64,000 nt of DNA from Dryas octopetala (Eukaryota > Streptophyta > Magnoliopsida > Rosales > Rosaceae), in assembly GCA_963921425.1 (NCBI GenBank), contig OY992838.1:1488001-1552000 (forward strand). Reading direction: 5' to 3'. Of the stretch, positions 1 through 13,182 are shown piece after piece (position 1 is the first letter of the stretch; each line of letters begins with the position of its first letter). The translations under genes were made by a program, and so were the position numbers. The notes under the pieces were generated by a model, which made no database searches, had not been told where the DNA came from, and worked only from the letters and a program-made list of their open reading frames with translations.

Positions 1-778
1 GAAATTTCTATTCTAATTTCTATTCCAAAAATTAGAATTTCAATATCTCATTCCGCTTTGAAATTTTTGAATTTTTTCATAAGATCATATTTTCAGAACT
101 TTCGATAAATAATTAGAATTTTCACATTTTCGGATTATTTTTTAGAGCATCTTTGGATGATTTGAAATTAACAAAAAAAAAATCAAAAGAAAATAAATTA
201 TGATGTACAAAAAATGTGAGTGTTTTTTGTAGCATTGATGTTAAGAAAGACAAGAGATGAGAGAAAAAAAAAAAAAAAGAGATAAAGAGAGAGAGTCAAT
301 AAGAAAAGGGGGATGTCATGTGGTATCATATGGGGGGATAGGTAAGTTTTTCTCCTGATGTTATTATGATACACATATATTTATAATATACATATGTTTA
401 TATTAATATAGTATTAGTAATTTTTTTAATATATGTATGTGTGTTTGAAACAAATAATAAATTAATGAAACATATAGTAGAAAATTAAATACATGATAAA
501 ATATATAATAGTAATATAAATACAGAATAAATTGACATAATTTCAAAAATATCGAATCAGAATGTCTTCGAAAAATTTTGAATTTTTTGGATTGGAATTC
601 GAATTGAATCAAAATTTACAAAAACATTCTAATTCCAAATTTCCAATCCAATTTTTTTTTCAAAATGTTCAGATTTCGACATTTCTGAATTTCAAATTTG
701 ATTTGTACATTTCAAAATTGGAAATTTTCATATCAAAATAGGTCGGATTCGGATTTTCCAATCGAAATCACACTCCTA
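1..778. mobile_element. possible right end of a hAT-like element cut by the window edge
   Basis: Read on the minus strand from 778, the sequence begins TAGGAGTGTGATTTCG. This is the TAGGGGTG-type terminus found on hAT-like elements, including the clearer one at 17867. The inside is rich in diverged repeats of AATTCxAATT and GGAAATTT words. The left end and any target-site duplication would lie before the window, so this rests on one terminus only. Confidence 0.3.
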
Positions 779-2680
779 AATATAGTTGTTAATTAATTGA
801 ATTAACGATAAGGGTTTTGACACAAATACAAAATTCATGTATAATCTGCAACAAAAATGTTGATGAGCAAGAAAGAAACGAGGGTTCAAGTTCAAAGGCA
901 TAGCTAGTTATTCCCTAGTCCTATATATATACAGGCACGTTCGCACCTGACGTCGAACACTCGGGTGAAAATTTTTGCAGCTATCTAGAACTCGGCGCTG
1001 GTTTGTCAGTGTTTATGTTATGGTTTAGCTTTGAGATTTCAGGCGTTGGTTTGTTGGCGTTTATGTTATGGTTTAGCTTGGCGCTGATTTGTCCGCCCAA
1101 AATCCCGGAGCTGAATCTTAACATAATGCCTCCACCAAATTCATTATATACCCTAGGAAATGATGAGGTGAAAAGATGAGGGTTTACCCTCAAGACTCAG
1201 CTGAGGAAGCAGCGCCAAACAACCCTCGCCTGTGTTTAAAAAACATTGCCGAGCGCTAGGTACATGTTCGTTGGTGCGCATCTGATTGAATATGATATAT
1301 ATATAAATGATCACCCGCTTACCATAAATTAAAAAATTTCTCGCTCACCTAATTACCTAATAATGAATTTCAATTATCAAAACCATTCATATTTTAGAGT
1401 ATCATTCAAAGTTCACTCTTGCCAAAAATCAGTCGAATTGAAAATTGTTTAGCTAATATATTACCGTCAATATCATTTCAACTTTATCTGACGGACTGTA
1501 TTTATCTGCACAATTTGAATTACCAAATAATTATCAATTTGACTGATTTTTTATTCTATATATATTTCCTTTTCAACGGTAATTACAATTTTCAAATAAG
1601 TTATAGTATTATACATCTGAGTGGCTTTAGAAAATTATAAGCGTGACAAACCACGTGCAGTGTTTTTTTTATTGGATTGATGGGTGGCTAAATAAAGCGG
1701 AAGACTGGTAGTACAAGCTGAATAATGAATAATGGAAGAGTACTCCACGAGGTTGGACAAAATAAATTGTACTTTCTCCCAAAAATAATAAAATTTGTAC
1801 AAATTGCCAAAAAGTTGATATGATAATGTCAATGAGATGAGATCATGAGAACCACGAGCTACGTACAAAGGCTAGAAATATATAAGCCTAGAAGTAACTA
1901 GCATAATGCATTGATTTGATTAATAAGTAAAAATCTATCTGTATCCATAAATTCAGAATTCTTTCATAAATAATCGAATAATATGATTAGCACCCATTCA
2001 AAATGCATTATTACATGTGTAATTAAAAAAAAAATTATTCTTCATAATCGTAACATTGCCATATAATAGTTTAATCTACGTGTTATTTACCTAAATGTAT
2101 TAATTCATTTTCAACTCTTATTATAATTTAGAACATATAGTAAATTAATCTATGTGTTATAATATAAATGAACATTACTAATATTATACAATAAAAATTT
2201 ATATTTATATTTAACTCATATTATATTATGTAAATTTATCATACTGCATAGTATGATTATACAAATTAATTTTTCTCAAAAAAAAAAATTAGCCTTCAAA
2301 CGAATCATGAGATTTTGCGACCCAAACGAATCATAAAATGGGGACCTGTGATTTTAATAAAATTTTATTAAAGATATCATGTATAAAAAAAAAAAAGCAT
2401 TAAAATGTAACAGCAAACGTTAAAACAACTCAACGGTCAAAGTTACAGATAGACACATAGGATGAGCTGAAGAGGAGGAGTGAGGGAGTAAGCAATTTAT
2501 AATGCGGACGTGGCAGAAGGTGAAGTCGGTCACACAAAGATCGCACGAGACTCCAGGTAACGGCATACGGTGCGTTGGCCGTTGGGGAGTCCAGTTGGAC
2601 TTACAGCCCAGCATTACTGCACACCACCATAAACAAACAGATGAGGGGACTCATTGGGTCACACACAACAATCAATCAAT
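1..2680. other. AT-rich intergenic region, no gene seen
   Basis: Mostly low-complexity A/T DNA with no credible coding region. Short reading frames here have no recognisable domain. Positions 1-780 are full of gaattt/aaattc-type subterminal motifs and end in a transposon-like terminus (separate entry). Positions 2420-2680 lie directly upstream of the sugar-transporter leader and are less AT-rich, as expected of a promoter. A TTTATATC element near 2685-2692 could act as a TATA box about 110 bases before the start codon. Confidence 0.6.
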
Positions 2681-2697
2681 CATTTTATATCAAATAC

Positions 2698-2725
2698 TTC
2701 TCTCGCTCTCTCTCTCTCTCTCTCT
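2698..2725 (+). repeat. (CT)n tract in the 5' leader of the sugar transporter
   Basis: A nearly pure CT tract lies about 80 bases before the ATG at 2803. Pyrimidine-rich leaders are common in plant genes and often sit just after the transcription start, so the start site is probably close to 2690. Confidence 0.6.
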
Positions 2726-2802
2726 GGGGCATTTTAACAACCACATTCTGCGCGCACTGGTTTCTCTTCTTCGTTCTCTGATCGCAGCAGAGGCCTGAGG
2801 CA

Positions 2803-5800
2803 ATGAGTTTCAGGGACGACAGCGAAGATGGAAGTGGAAGAGGGGATCTTAGGAAGCCGTTCCTGCACACAGGGAGCTGGTACCGAATGGGTTCCAGGCA
2901 ATCCAGTATGATGGGCTCGTCCCAGGTCATGCGGGATAGCTCCATTTCTGTCATGGCTTGTGTTCTCATTGTCGCTTTGGGTCCTATCCAATTCGGCTTT
3001 ACCGTAAGTTTCATAGCTCTTCTTCTTTTTCTTCTTCTTCAACAATTCGCTTGACCAGCTAGCTATAGTCTATTGGGTTTTAGAGAACTTGAGCTCTTCG
3101 ATTGTAGAGAGCTCAGCTTCTGTTTGATTCATATCTGCTTATGAATGGCATTTTTGTTTCTTGCAGTCTGGTTATTCTTCTCCGACCCAAGCCGCAATCA
3201 CCAAGGATCTTGGACTCACAGTGTCAGAGGTTTGAATCTCAGTTGCTTAATGTATATTTGCATAATTGGGTGTTTGCTTAATTCTAGTTTCTAACTATTA
3301 TCATGTGGGTTAGTATTCTCTTTTTGGTTCTTTATCAAATGTGGGTGCCATGGTTGGGGCTATAGCCAGCGGTCAGATTGCTGAGTATATTGGTCGCAAA
3401 GGGGTAGGATTCGATCACTTATTCTTTTCCTAAATTCCTTATTAAGCATCACATCTTTGCATAACCTTCTGCTTTGCTAATTGCAGTCATTAATGATCGC
3501 TGCCATTCCTAATGTAATTGGTTGGCTTGCCATATCATTTGCCAAAGTGAGTTTTCATGGCTGTCCATGTTTATCAGAACGTAGACGTGCAATATGCAGT
3601 CAAGAACATGCTTGTCTTATATCTATTCCAATTCTTTTTGTAGGATTCTTCTTTCCTCTACATGGGCAGGTTGTTGGAAGGATTTGGTGTGGGAATAATC
3701 TCGTACACGGTAATGTTAACATGTTTCATTCTTGTCTTTCTATAATGGAATTTGTGTGGAGACGAATTGTGAAAGTACTAACTTGGTTGATTGTTCGGTA
3801 GGTGCCTGTTTATATAGCTGAGATAGCACCTCAAAACTTGAGAGGCGCTTTGGGCTCAGTCAATCAGGTTGCCCTTGTTTTTTGGTTTTTTCTTACCATG
3901 AGTTGCTGTTAGTAGTTACTAAATTATATGACTAATCAGATTGTTTAAACTTTAATCTTTGTTCTGTAGCTCTCTGTAACCATTGGGATAATGCTGGCTT
4001 ATCTGCTTGGACTTTTTGTTCAATGGAGAATACTTGCAGTTCTGGGTAATCTTAAAATTTCACTCTAGTGTTCACATCACTTGTTGGAAAATATTCTGGC
4101 ATCAGATTGCTGAAGTATTTCTTTCTTAGGTAGAGGATATAAATGTCATGGATGTAGAATTTTATTAAACTTGATTTACTTGAAGGAATTATGAATTTGT
4201 TTGCATGCTACTGGTGATTAGAAATGCTTCCGTACATTAGGGAAGTCTTTTTGTTCTTTGAAAGAACGCTTTACATGCTTGGCTCCATTGGTTCCCTAAT
4301 GTTGACTAGCCAAGCAGTAAATTTTAACAGTACACTCATGGTTAAATGTTTGGCATTCATGGAGTGGGAGAGTTCTTGATTTTTATTCTAACAATTTCTA
4401 TATAGACAAAAAAGAAAACAAGCCATATTATTGATTTGTAATCATATTCTGATTGAAAATTCAACTTCTTATCCTCCTTCAGGAAATCTATTATTCCAGA
4501 AGATTTTATTTCTGGATAAGCATTTGTATATTGATGAAACTTTTCAACCTGTTATTTTTCAGGAATATTGCCCTGTACAATATTGATACCTGGGCTGTTT
4601 TTCATTCCAGAATCTCCTCGATGGCTGGTAAGGCCACAAAGTAGGTTTTTCTCTCAAATCTCAACCACAGTTTGAATGTTAGATGTAATATCAGTGTTTC
4701 CTTTTTCCTTTTTCTTTGGGTTTCAACTCCAACAGGCAAAAATGGGTATGATAGAGGATTTTGAAGCCTCTTTGCAAGTTCTCCGGGGATTTGATACTGA
4801 TATTTCCATTGAAGTTAATGAAATCAAGGTAAAATGCCACAATTTCCTGCTAAAGACCTTTAAATTATGGTGTTAATATTTCACTCTTGGAAAATCACCT
4901 ATTTGAATAATTTTGTTGACATATATTGTGCAGAGATCCTTAGCGTCATCAACCAGAAGAACAACAATTCGATTTGCAGAACTCAAACAAAGAAGATACT
5001 GGCTTCCTTTAATGGTACTAATTATTTTCCTAAAGATTTGGTTCTCCACCTGGCTATGTTGTAGTCTCAAACTTGATGGATAAAAAACTCCCTGTTTTTA
5101 CTAATTGATATCCTGCAGATTGGAATTGGATTACTTGTTCTTCAACAGCTTAGTGGAATTAACGGTGTGCTATTCTATTCCAGTACCATCTTTGAAACTG
5201 CCGGTAAGCACCAAGAACAAACAGGTTTCCCCTCTTACAAAAAAAATTGAGTTGGGATGCTGCAAAAACCAAAGAAGCACTTTCATATTCTTTATACCTT
5301 GTTTACTTTGATCACCAGGAAGTGTGTAAATGTACCTCCTTTTATTGTGTATATAGAACATGCATACGCGCATATATTCCATGTATATTATAGAGGAAAA
5401 CTGACTTTGAATCAGCTTGCTGTTCATGTGAAATGACTCTTATTAGTTTTAATTTTTGAATAGGGATAACGTCAAGTAATGCAGCCACATGTGGCCTTGG
5501 TGCTGTTCAGGTACAGCATGAAGATAACTTGAAAATTGGTTTCTTCTTTCATCCAATATTCTCAAGTTGTAAACATAACAAGGATCTTTATGCATTTAGG
5601 TCTTAGCTACAGGGGTGACTACATGGTTGGTGGACAGAGCAGGTCGTCGGATTCTGCTTATGGTAAGTTTATTAATTTATTATCCATTTGGAGTAGAGTA
5701 TTATCCGTTTGGAGTAGAATAAAATGGAGAAATTTTATACTTTTCATTGTAGATCTCCTCCATTGGATTGACACTTAGCCTCCTAGTTGTTGCGGTAGCG

Positions 5801-6804
5801 TTCTATCTAAAGGTAATAAAGCTCTCTAGACAAATATTGTGGGTACCTGCTTCTTTGGTGTATCTTCTCAATATCTTTCCCACTGATCCCAGGAGTACCT
5901 ATCGACTGATTCAAAGTTTTATAGCATGTTGGGCATCCTGTCAGTGATTGGAGTTGTGGTATGTTTATATTTTTAATATCAGAATTGTATTGCCTTCTTT
6001 CTTTATCTGCCTGTACTTTCCTTTGTCTCACACTATTCTTTCAGGCCTTGGTAATTACCTTCTCTCTGGGTATGGGAGCTATTCCATGGATTATAATGTC
6101 TGAGGTATGTCCATAATATAATCTTTTGTTAAGGTATTTGCTTGCCCTTGTCAGGCCTGCTAGAGTTATTTGCAATATAACCATGAATTTTGTGTTTTAC
6201 ACCTGCAAATTATCTACAGTTTTTAGAACTTAGAACTTCCTCTTCCTTTTCATACTGGTTTGACTTATTTACTAGTGCACACTTGTTTTCCACTTTTCCT
6301 ATATTTTAAGTTTTGACTTCAAGGTGTAGGCATGGAGAAGTTGATTAATCTCCTTGTATGCCAAGCTTTCTTCCTTGCAAATATTCATTTTATTGCTCAA
6401 GATGAAGTTATGCAATCAATTTAGTATGTATGATGTGGCCAATACAAAATTCCTGCACTAGATACTTTTAAGTAGCTTTGTAGTTTTGAATTTAACCAAA
6501 GAAGAAAGAAAAAAAGAAAGTAAGATTTATACCGTCAATATTTCATGACCCAAACCGTGTATTCTTTGGCATTCTTGTCAAACACATTGCTTTGTATCTC
6601 ACATTGAGCACAAAATTTTGATCTTGTAATTTGTTGCAGAGTAACTTTTGGCTCTTTCAATAAAGTGTAAATTTGGCAATGCAGATTCTTCCTATTAATA
6701 TTAAAGGCCTTGCTGGAAGCATAGCAACACTTGCCAACTGGTTCGTAGCCTGGGTGATCACGATGACTGCAAACTTGCTATTGGAATGGAACAGTGGAGG
6801 TGTG

Positions 6805-6853
<49 letters not shown>

Positions 6854-7179
6854 CTATAGCTGGTAAATGGGATTAATTAGTGGAGACACATGTACCTAAT
6901 TAGTCACGTTAGAAACATTGGCTTATACTTGGGATTGAGCACCAACTCATTGCTACTGGTGCTGTTGTGTCTGTTTTTATCCTTAGTTGTTTTACTCATC
7001 TTTGTTATTATTGTAGTGGTTTTGTAATTTGGGCTAATAGGTTGCTTCCACTTTCAATTTCAACAGGAACCTTCACCATTTACATGGTTGTGGGTGCTTT
7101 CACTATTGCGTTTGTTTACATTTGGGTCCCCGAGACAAAGGGGAGAACTCTGGAAGAGATTCAAAATTCCTTCAGATGA
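2803..7179 (+). CDS. ERD6-like sugar transporter (MFS sugar porter), 18 exons
   Basis: The predicted product has 489 aa, matching the roughly 487 aa of Arabidopsis ERDL6. Members of this family export glucose or other sugars from the vacuole across the tonoplast. Exons: 2803-3003, 3167-3229, 3314-3403, 3487-3546, 3644-3709, 3802-3867, 3970-4045, 4563-4627, 4736-4828, 4934-5014, 5119-5203, 5464-5510, 5600-5662, 5753-5812, 5893-5958, 6045-6104, 6685-6799, 7067-7179. All junctions are GT-AG and the frame closes exactly. Sugar-porter signatures are present: EYIGRKG after TM2, PESPRWL before the central loop, [14 protein letters not shown] in TM7, DRAGRR in the second half, and [12 protein letters not shown] at the C terminus. 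Twelve membrane segments are expected. The N terminus (MSFRDD, then [14 protein letters not shown]) is typical of the ERDL6 clade and lies on the cytosolic side. The start is fixed by this conserved N terminus. Very confident of the family; the transported sugar is inferred. Confidence 0.96.
6806..6850 (+). repeat. (CT)n microsatellite at the start of intron 17 of the sugar transporter
   Basis: A pure 45-base CT repeat starts only six bases after the 5' splice site (GTGTGC) of the intron following the 6685-6799 exon. It should be length-polymorphic and could serve as a marker. Confidence 0.85.
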
Positions 7180-9756
7180 GGTTTTCTTTCCCCTTATTTC
7201 ATTTTACTTTGATTCTTGTGTTAGAAGAAACCAATTCTGCAATCCCATTTTGAGATAAATCCTACGGAAATTGTTCGACATGAAATTCGTGGCATAAAAA
7301 CAGGCATCTTCTTCAGCCAGCACTACTTGGTGTTCTATTGCTACATTCATTGTTCGCTAGAATCTCTATATAGGTAGCTGTAATCTCACAATTGGCCTAT
7401 AATTTTTTTAATTCATTTTATTAATTTTCCAATCCAGCCGCCTTCACTTGCATCAGATCGTTTAAACCATGTAAAAATTTTGTAATCAGAAGTCGAGGGG
7501 CATCTAACAATAAGTCAATCCATCTAATAATCTGCAACTGAAAGGGAAAGGAAGCCGCCTATAAATGACTGGTGGACTTGAATTTCTAGTCTATATATAA
7601 TTATATATATCGACAAAGTTATTTTGTCTAATGACCTCAGTAGGGTATCCCTAGCTTCCAGCTCGAGTTGTAGTACTATCTTCTTTTGACAAAAAAAGGA
7701 GGAAACAAAAGAGCGATAACCATATATCAAATCAAATAATATTATAGATAATAATAATTCACAGCCTTGACCAACCAAACTGACAGGATCTTTATATAAA
7801 TATCTAGGTATCAAAATTTTAGATCTATCACTTACTCAGTGTAACAACTTTTTTAAAAGTCAATGGTGGAACTTTTTGTTTTAACTTTTTCCTTTTGGGT
7901 CCTACTCCTAGGATTTATGGGTTGTTGAAATGGGCCTAAGATGTGCACATATTATGAAGACGAGGAAGGCCAGCTGTTTCTTCAGTAAGTTTGTAATAGG
8001 GATGTGGATCGAAATAGCGGAAAAAGTCCATGCTCACAGATGAAATGTGAAGCTTGCTATTGAAGGACTAGTTGCCCACGAACTTCTGAATTGGACGATA
8101 ATTTCTTTTTTTTTTTTTTTTTCGGAATAGAATTTCATTTGATTTTTGACTAAATGAATTAAATGACATAAACTAGTTCTATCAATCCTCCAAATCAAAG
8201 GTTTATTCGTTGGAGGCCATTCATGGATGGATTACTTTGTAAATAACCGCCGCTTGATAATTCATATGCAATCACAATCCTACGGTCTACAGTTATACCA
8301 AAGAAAAAGACTTAAATAGAAATTCTTTTACATATATATACCCCATGAGCAAATCTTGTTACAGTCAAACATACCCTAAAGCAGGGACCCCCGATAAAAT
8401 AAAGCAGTCCTAGTAACAATGCAAAGGTGAAGTTCCAACTTGAAGTTCATATTGGCTCTGCTCATTTATGTTGCTGTACCCCACCTTTCATGTAGGTTGG
8501 GCATGTGCAACATTTGGCCACTTGTCAGAATAAAGAGTAAAGACCACAACGCTCGATAGTCAATAAACGTGACCAAACTGAGTTGACCCACACAAATATG
8601 CAAACGAACAGCTAAAACCAACTAAATGCCATCCTGATTCCTGACAAGGCTGACTCATTCAATTTCGATGGTATTTAAAACCGAGTTGTCCTACACTAAT
8701 ATGCAAAGGAACAACTAAAACCAACTTAAATGCCATTCTGACAAGGCCAACTCATTCAATTTCTATTCCATTTAAAACCTTTGCAATTCTAGCAACTGAG
8801 ATTTATAAAAGAAGGAAGAAATCCTTACTCCAAACCTCTGGTCGACACAATTGCCCAGCGGTTTCAAATTGAGATCTCTCTCTGATTCTTAAACTTGCTG
8901 TAGTTAAACGTATGAATATAACACTCGCAGTAAAGCTTCCCAAGCAGTCAATTTCTACTAGCAGTGCCAGTAAACTTTGATGCAGACAAGAGTATGACTA
9001 ACTATGCGACATAAGCACATGGGTGATTATGAAACTCATCTTAAGTGTGTAGAAGTGTTAATATATGCATTTGGAAGATGCATTCACAGTGAGGGTGAAT
9101 GTCCACATGTTTCCCATAACCAAAAGTACTATAAAATCTCTAGATTAGTGCTTGTAAATACGCATTTCCTCAGTCATAAGCAGAGAATAAGCAGTGACAT
9201 TACCTTCCAGTAATCAACTAGAAATTTCCATAACAGGGTATAATCCATCAGGGATAATAATCATGTGTCTGTTAGTGTGTGTAGATGTAAGGTTTCTTTT
9301 CACTGTGTGCCTAACAGCCACAGAGTTCAACACCAGCAGAGTGTGTATCATTAGTGAACGAAATCAGAAATGCTCAGTAAAATAAATTAGGAATCATCCA
9401 CACAACTTTCATCTGAATGAATAGATTTTATTGACTATTAAAGAAAAGGGACTTCTGATACAAGTTGAATAACTAAATCATAAAACTAAACTCTATACTT
9501 CAACATGAAATTAGAGATACAGGATCATCCAATATGGTAATTCTGGAGTATTCATCTCGATACAAAGTCAGCAATGCTACAAATCATAAACCACTGAAAC
9601 GTATACGAAAATCAAGTAGAGAAAAACCACAATTTGACATCAAGTATCAAATACAAGATAGAGTACAATATCAAAAACTGAAAAATGCAAGATAGAGTGT
9701 TTAGCTAGTAATGATAAATACCCTGAATTGCGAGTCTAACCAGAATGCTATTTGAG
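7180..9756. other. intergenic region between sugar transporter and KCS
   Basis: No gene seen. It holds the 3' UTRs of the two convergent genes. There is a run of T at 8106-8123 and a 100-base tandem duplication at 8580-8779 (separate entry). On the minus strand an AATAAA at about 9427-9432 is placed suitably to be the KCS polyadenylation signal. Confidence 0.5.
8580..8779. repeat. two tandem copies of a ~100-base unit
   Basis: Positions 8580-8682 and 8683-8779 are diverged copies. Shared words in the same order are GAGTTG, AATATGCAAA, CTAAAACCAACT, AAATGCCAT, CTGACAAGGC, CTCATTCAATTTC and TTTAAAACC. There is no open reading frame across them. This is a simple local duplication. Confidence 0.8.
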
Positions 9757-11328
9757 CTAGGAAACTACTTTCACAGGATACTTGTCGATGCAGTCTTCCC
9801 AAGGACCATTACAAGATGGCTTCACATTCCGCAGTGCCTCCCAGACAACGCTATTACATTTAAAACCACTTCCGAAGGCAATCTGCCAGACACGGTTGCC
9901 CTTGCGCATCCTCCCCTTGGCCTCTGTATAGGCTAACTCATACCAAATGGAGCTGGACGAAGTGTTCCCAAACCGGTGTAGAGTCATCCGAGAAGCCTCC
10001 ACGTGTATAGGAAGCAACTGCAGGTTCTTCTCCAGCTCATCAATCACAGCCCTTCCCCCAGCGTGTATGCAGAAATGATCAAATGCCAGCTTAAAATCAG
10101 GGATATAAGGCTTGACACTTGCATTGAACAGCTTCTTAACCACGATAGATGAAAAGAAGAGAAGCTGCTCGCTGATTGGAAGCACAATAGGGCCCAAAGT
10201 GGTTATGTTGGTTTTAAGGGCACCACCGGCAATGGCCATCAAATCTTTGGACAAAGAAACACCAGTCTTCCCCTTATCATCCTGTTCCTGGTAAACACAA
10301 CGAAAAGCCTTATCATCTGCGCCACGATGGGTCCTCACAACATGAACAAGCTTGTACTTAGCTCGCCTCCTATCTGCAGACTTATTGGAAAGCAAAACCG
10401 CAGAGCACCCAACTCGAAACAAGCAATTGGGTATCAACATAGACTTCTTATTCCCAAAATACCAATTCTGAGTAATGTTCTCAGTACTGACAACAACAGC
10501 ATAAGTGTTCCTATGAATTTGCAACAAGTCCTTAGCAAGATCAACCGCTATGACCCCAGCACTGCAACCCATCCCTCCCAAATTGAAGCTCCTAATGTTA
10601 CCCCTCAATTTGTACTTATTAACAATCATAGCTGACAACGACGGTGTCGGATTAAACAAGCTACAATTCACAACAAGAATGCCAATATTCTTAGGCTTCA
10701 CATGGGTATTGGCAAACAGATTGTCCAGAGCACCATACATGACCTGCTCGGCCTCTTCTCTGGCGGCAGCCATAGACGGCCGAGGAGGGATGTAATGCAT
10801 CGCCTCGGGGACGTAAGTCTCTTCGCCGAGGCCGGAGCGCTCGAGAATCTTTCTCTGGAACTCGAGCGACGAGTCGTCGAAGTCCTGAGTCAACCTCGAG
10901 TGCTCCATGAAGCGTTCGTAGGGAGCCTTGAGGTGATCGGGAGGGCGGTAACAAGCGTAATCGACCAAATAAACGGGTTTGGGTCGGGTCATGATGTAAA
11001 CGGTCAAACCGAATACGAGAAAAGCGGAGCAGATAATGACGCTGACGAGGTTGTACTGGAGGTGAAGCCAGAGTTGGTGGATATCATAGAGGTCCATTTG
11101 GGAGGCTTCGATTAGGGTGACGATGATTAAGGGAATGAAACACAAGGTTAAGAGATTAGAGATTAGGTAATGGTACCCTAATTTCACGTACTTGAGATTT
11201 ACGCTCTGGAGGAAATCTGGGAGGCCCCTTCCACGGCTGGTCTGGTGGATCTGAACCCCGACCTGACCACCGCCGGCTGAGCCACTCCGCTGCTCGGTGG
11301 CGACATGGGGTACGCCGCCTTGGTCCAT
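9757..11328 (-). CDS. KCS4: 3-ketoacyl-CoA synthase (KCS), KCS4/KCS11 type
   Basis: An intronless 523-aa enzyme. It catalyses the condensation of malonyl-CoA with long-chain acyl-CoA, the first step of very-long-chain fatty acid elongation at the endoplasmic reticulum, supplying waxes, suberin and sphingolipids. Two N-terminal membrane segments are at about residues 53-73 and 92-113. They are followed by the FAE1/CUT1 domain and a C-terminal ACP-synthase III-like domain. The catalytic Cys is C255 in [10 protein letters not shown]. The conserved histidines fall at H334, H418, H422 (DHFCIHAGG) and H451 and the asparagine at N455 ([10 protein letters not shown]). Their spacing matches FAE1 (C223, H302, H387, H391, H420, N424) except for one residue of offset. 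The enzyme therefore looks complete. Neighbouring the ERD6-like gene, it corresponds by position to Arabidopsis KCS4; KCS11 is a close paralogue, so the exact symbol is less certain than the family. Confidence 0.95.
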   Translation of the reverse strand: MDQGGVPHVATEQRSGSAGGGQVGVQIHQTSRGRGLPDFLQSVNLKYVKLGYHYLISNLLTLCFIPLIIVTLIEASQMDLYDIHQLWLHLQYNLVSVIICSAFLVFGLTVYIMTRPKPVYLVDYACYRPPDHLKAPYERFMEHSRLTQDFDDSSLEFQRKILERSGLGEETYVPEAMHYIPPRPSMAAAREEAEQVMYGALDNLFANTHVKPKNIGILVVNCSLFNPTPSLSAMIVNKYKLRGNIRSFNLGGMGCSAGVIAVDLAKDLLQIHRNTYAVVVSTENITQNWYFGNKKSMLIPNCLFRVGCSAVLLSNKSADRRRAKYKLVHVVRTHRGADDKAFRCVYQEQDDKGKTGVSLSKDLMAIAGGALKTNITTLGPIVLPISEQLLFFSSIVVKKLFNASVKPYIPDFKLAFDHFCIHAGGRAVIDELEKNLQLLPIHVEASRMTLHRFGNTSSSSIWYELAYTEAKGRMRKGNRVWQIAFGSGFKCNSVVWEALRNVKPSCNGPWEDCIDKYPVKVVS

Positions 11329-11420
11329 GGCGGTCGGTGGCTCGCTCCACTTGCGTCCGAAAACTGGTGCTGTGCTCCTTTTTTGTGATCGAGAACGAAG
11401 CCGCCTCTGACTCGGAATTG

Positions 11421-11432
11421 TATTATATATAC
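11421..11432 (-). promoter_or_regulatory. TATA box of the KCS gene
   Basis: On the minus strand this reads TATATATAAT, about 95 bases before the KCS ATG at 11328. A GAGAGA tract follows further upstream at 11488-11502. Spacing and sequence suit a core promoter. Confidence 0.55.
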
Positions 11433-13182
11433 ATTTTCATTTTGTGATGTGGGAGGTGTGAATATTATAATATTATAAGACTTTTCTCCGAGAGAGAGAG
11501 AAGGAGTGTGAAGGTTTTATGTGGTGCTGAGAATGGAGTTGAGAATGCGAGTGGGTTGAATTTGACGGTTACACAACTGTTACGTGAGAAAACAAGAATA
11601 TACGACTAGCTTGCACCTAGGGGATGCTCATTGCTCAGCCTTGAGTTTGACTAATGATTTTTTTATTTATTTATACGTTTTAAGATAATAAAACTGGAAA
11701 GGCCTCTCCTCTCGCGGAGAGAGTTTTGAGTTTTCTGGACAAGGTACCCAAACTAGATGAAACATCGATCATAGCACTTGTCCACAAGAACATGTGTCAA
11801 CGAAACTAGCGGTAACTGTTTAGATAATGAGCAAAAATATGTTTTTTCTTAATTACAACTTTTTTAATTTATTGTTGTATCCCTATTTAGTGTATTGGGA
11901 TGGGAGGCACAGAGAAATAAAAAGAAAAGCTATAAAGAAAATAAATTGGAAAGGAAATATTTCATTAATTGTTCCCTTCTAAGGCTACTGTGGCGGAGGA
12001 TAAACCTAGTAGGCCTACAGAGCTATATGAGAACAACTAAAAATATATGCCGACAAGACAATCCTCTATAAAATATCTAGCATAAGGAAATATCTAGCAT
12101 AAGGAAAGGTTCTAGAAGGTGCAGGTCATACTATGCTAACGGTGACGAAGTAAATAGGTTATTGGGTTTGTAATAGAGAAGGCCCTATCATGAATATATA
12201 TGGGTTATTTCTAAAATTTTTGAAAATGATTTAGAGAAAAATTAATTGCAGCATTGGACCTACTGCCAACAAAGTTTCTTGTTTCCTAGAGCCGGCCAAC
12301 AAAATAAAACTAATCTCTAAAAAAAAAATTAAAATAAAGCTGAACTAGTAATTGTATATTATAAATGCTCTGAATTCATCATATTAAAAGTTTCTAATTA
12401 AAAAAAAAAAAAAAAGCTTATTTCTGGTTTGGATTTGAGTTTCCACTTTCCAGTAAAGATTTGAGTTTCCACTTTATCCGGACCACAATTATGCGTGAGG
12501 CCCGCACCTTGTGTAGCCCAAATCCAAAATTAAGAAACCACCTTCTAGTTCAAGGTCTATCGCCCTCAATTATGTAGAGAGACCTTGTACATTTTTCTTT
12601 ATTTGCTTTCTAGGCCCTTCAACCAGAATCCTTGAACCCTTTAATCCCTGTGTGGCCTTTACTGCAACCATAATCATTTTGCTTATTGCCTTCTAAAATG
12701 CAATTCCTCTGCTTGGTTGCAGTACAAACAGTGACAAATGCAATGTGGAGAGAGATAATTAGTATGCCATCTTTGAATATCAATCCCCAAAGACTAGTTT
12801 TATCCAACATTCAACCTCGTACCTTGTTTTTCAGTTAGCATAGTAATATTTGGAGGTGGCAGAGCGAATGTGCAATGATATTTCTGGGCTTTGTCTCACT
12901 CACTCACTCACTCACTTTGTTTGCTTCTATATCAACAAAAAATCAGAGACAAAGGCACAAATACAAAATGAGATAATGGTGTAATAATGCAGGCATTCTT
13001 GTTCAACATTTGGAAAACAAATTGTTTCAATAAGCAAATATAGTTCACAACAGATGTGGATACCAAGATCAGACATTTATGAAGTTCAAAAATGCTAGAT
13101 CAGAAGCCGAACAACAAAAGAACATCAAAGAGATAAATACCAGATAGCAGGTAAACAAAAAATTGCAAATCGCCTACTGCAG
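11433..13182. other. intergenic region between KCS and Maf gene
   Basis: No gene seen. It includes the KCS upstream region, a 17-base direct duplication around 12078-12114 (AATATCTAGCATAAGG twice), a second small direct repeat at 12434-12475 (GATTTGAGTTTCCACTTT twice) and a CTCA tetranucleotide run near 12896-12915. The reading frames here are short and featureless. Confidence 0.5.

Noticed and set aside
10702-11115. 137-aa plus-strand frame
   Set aside because: It lies antisense inside the intronless KCS gene, whose catalytic residues and spacing are fully supported.
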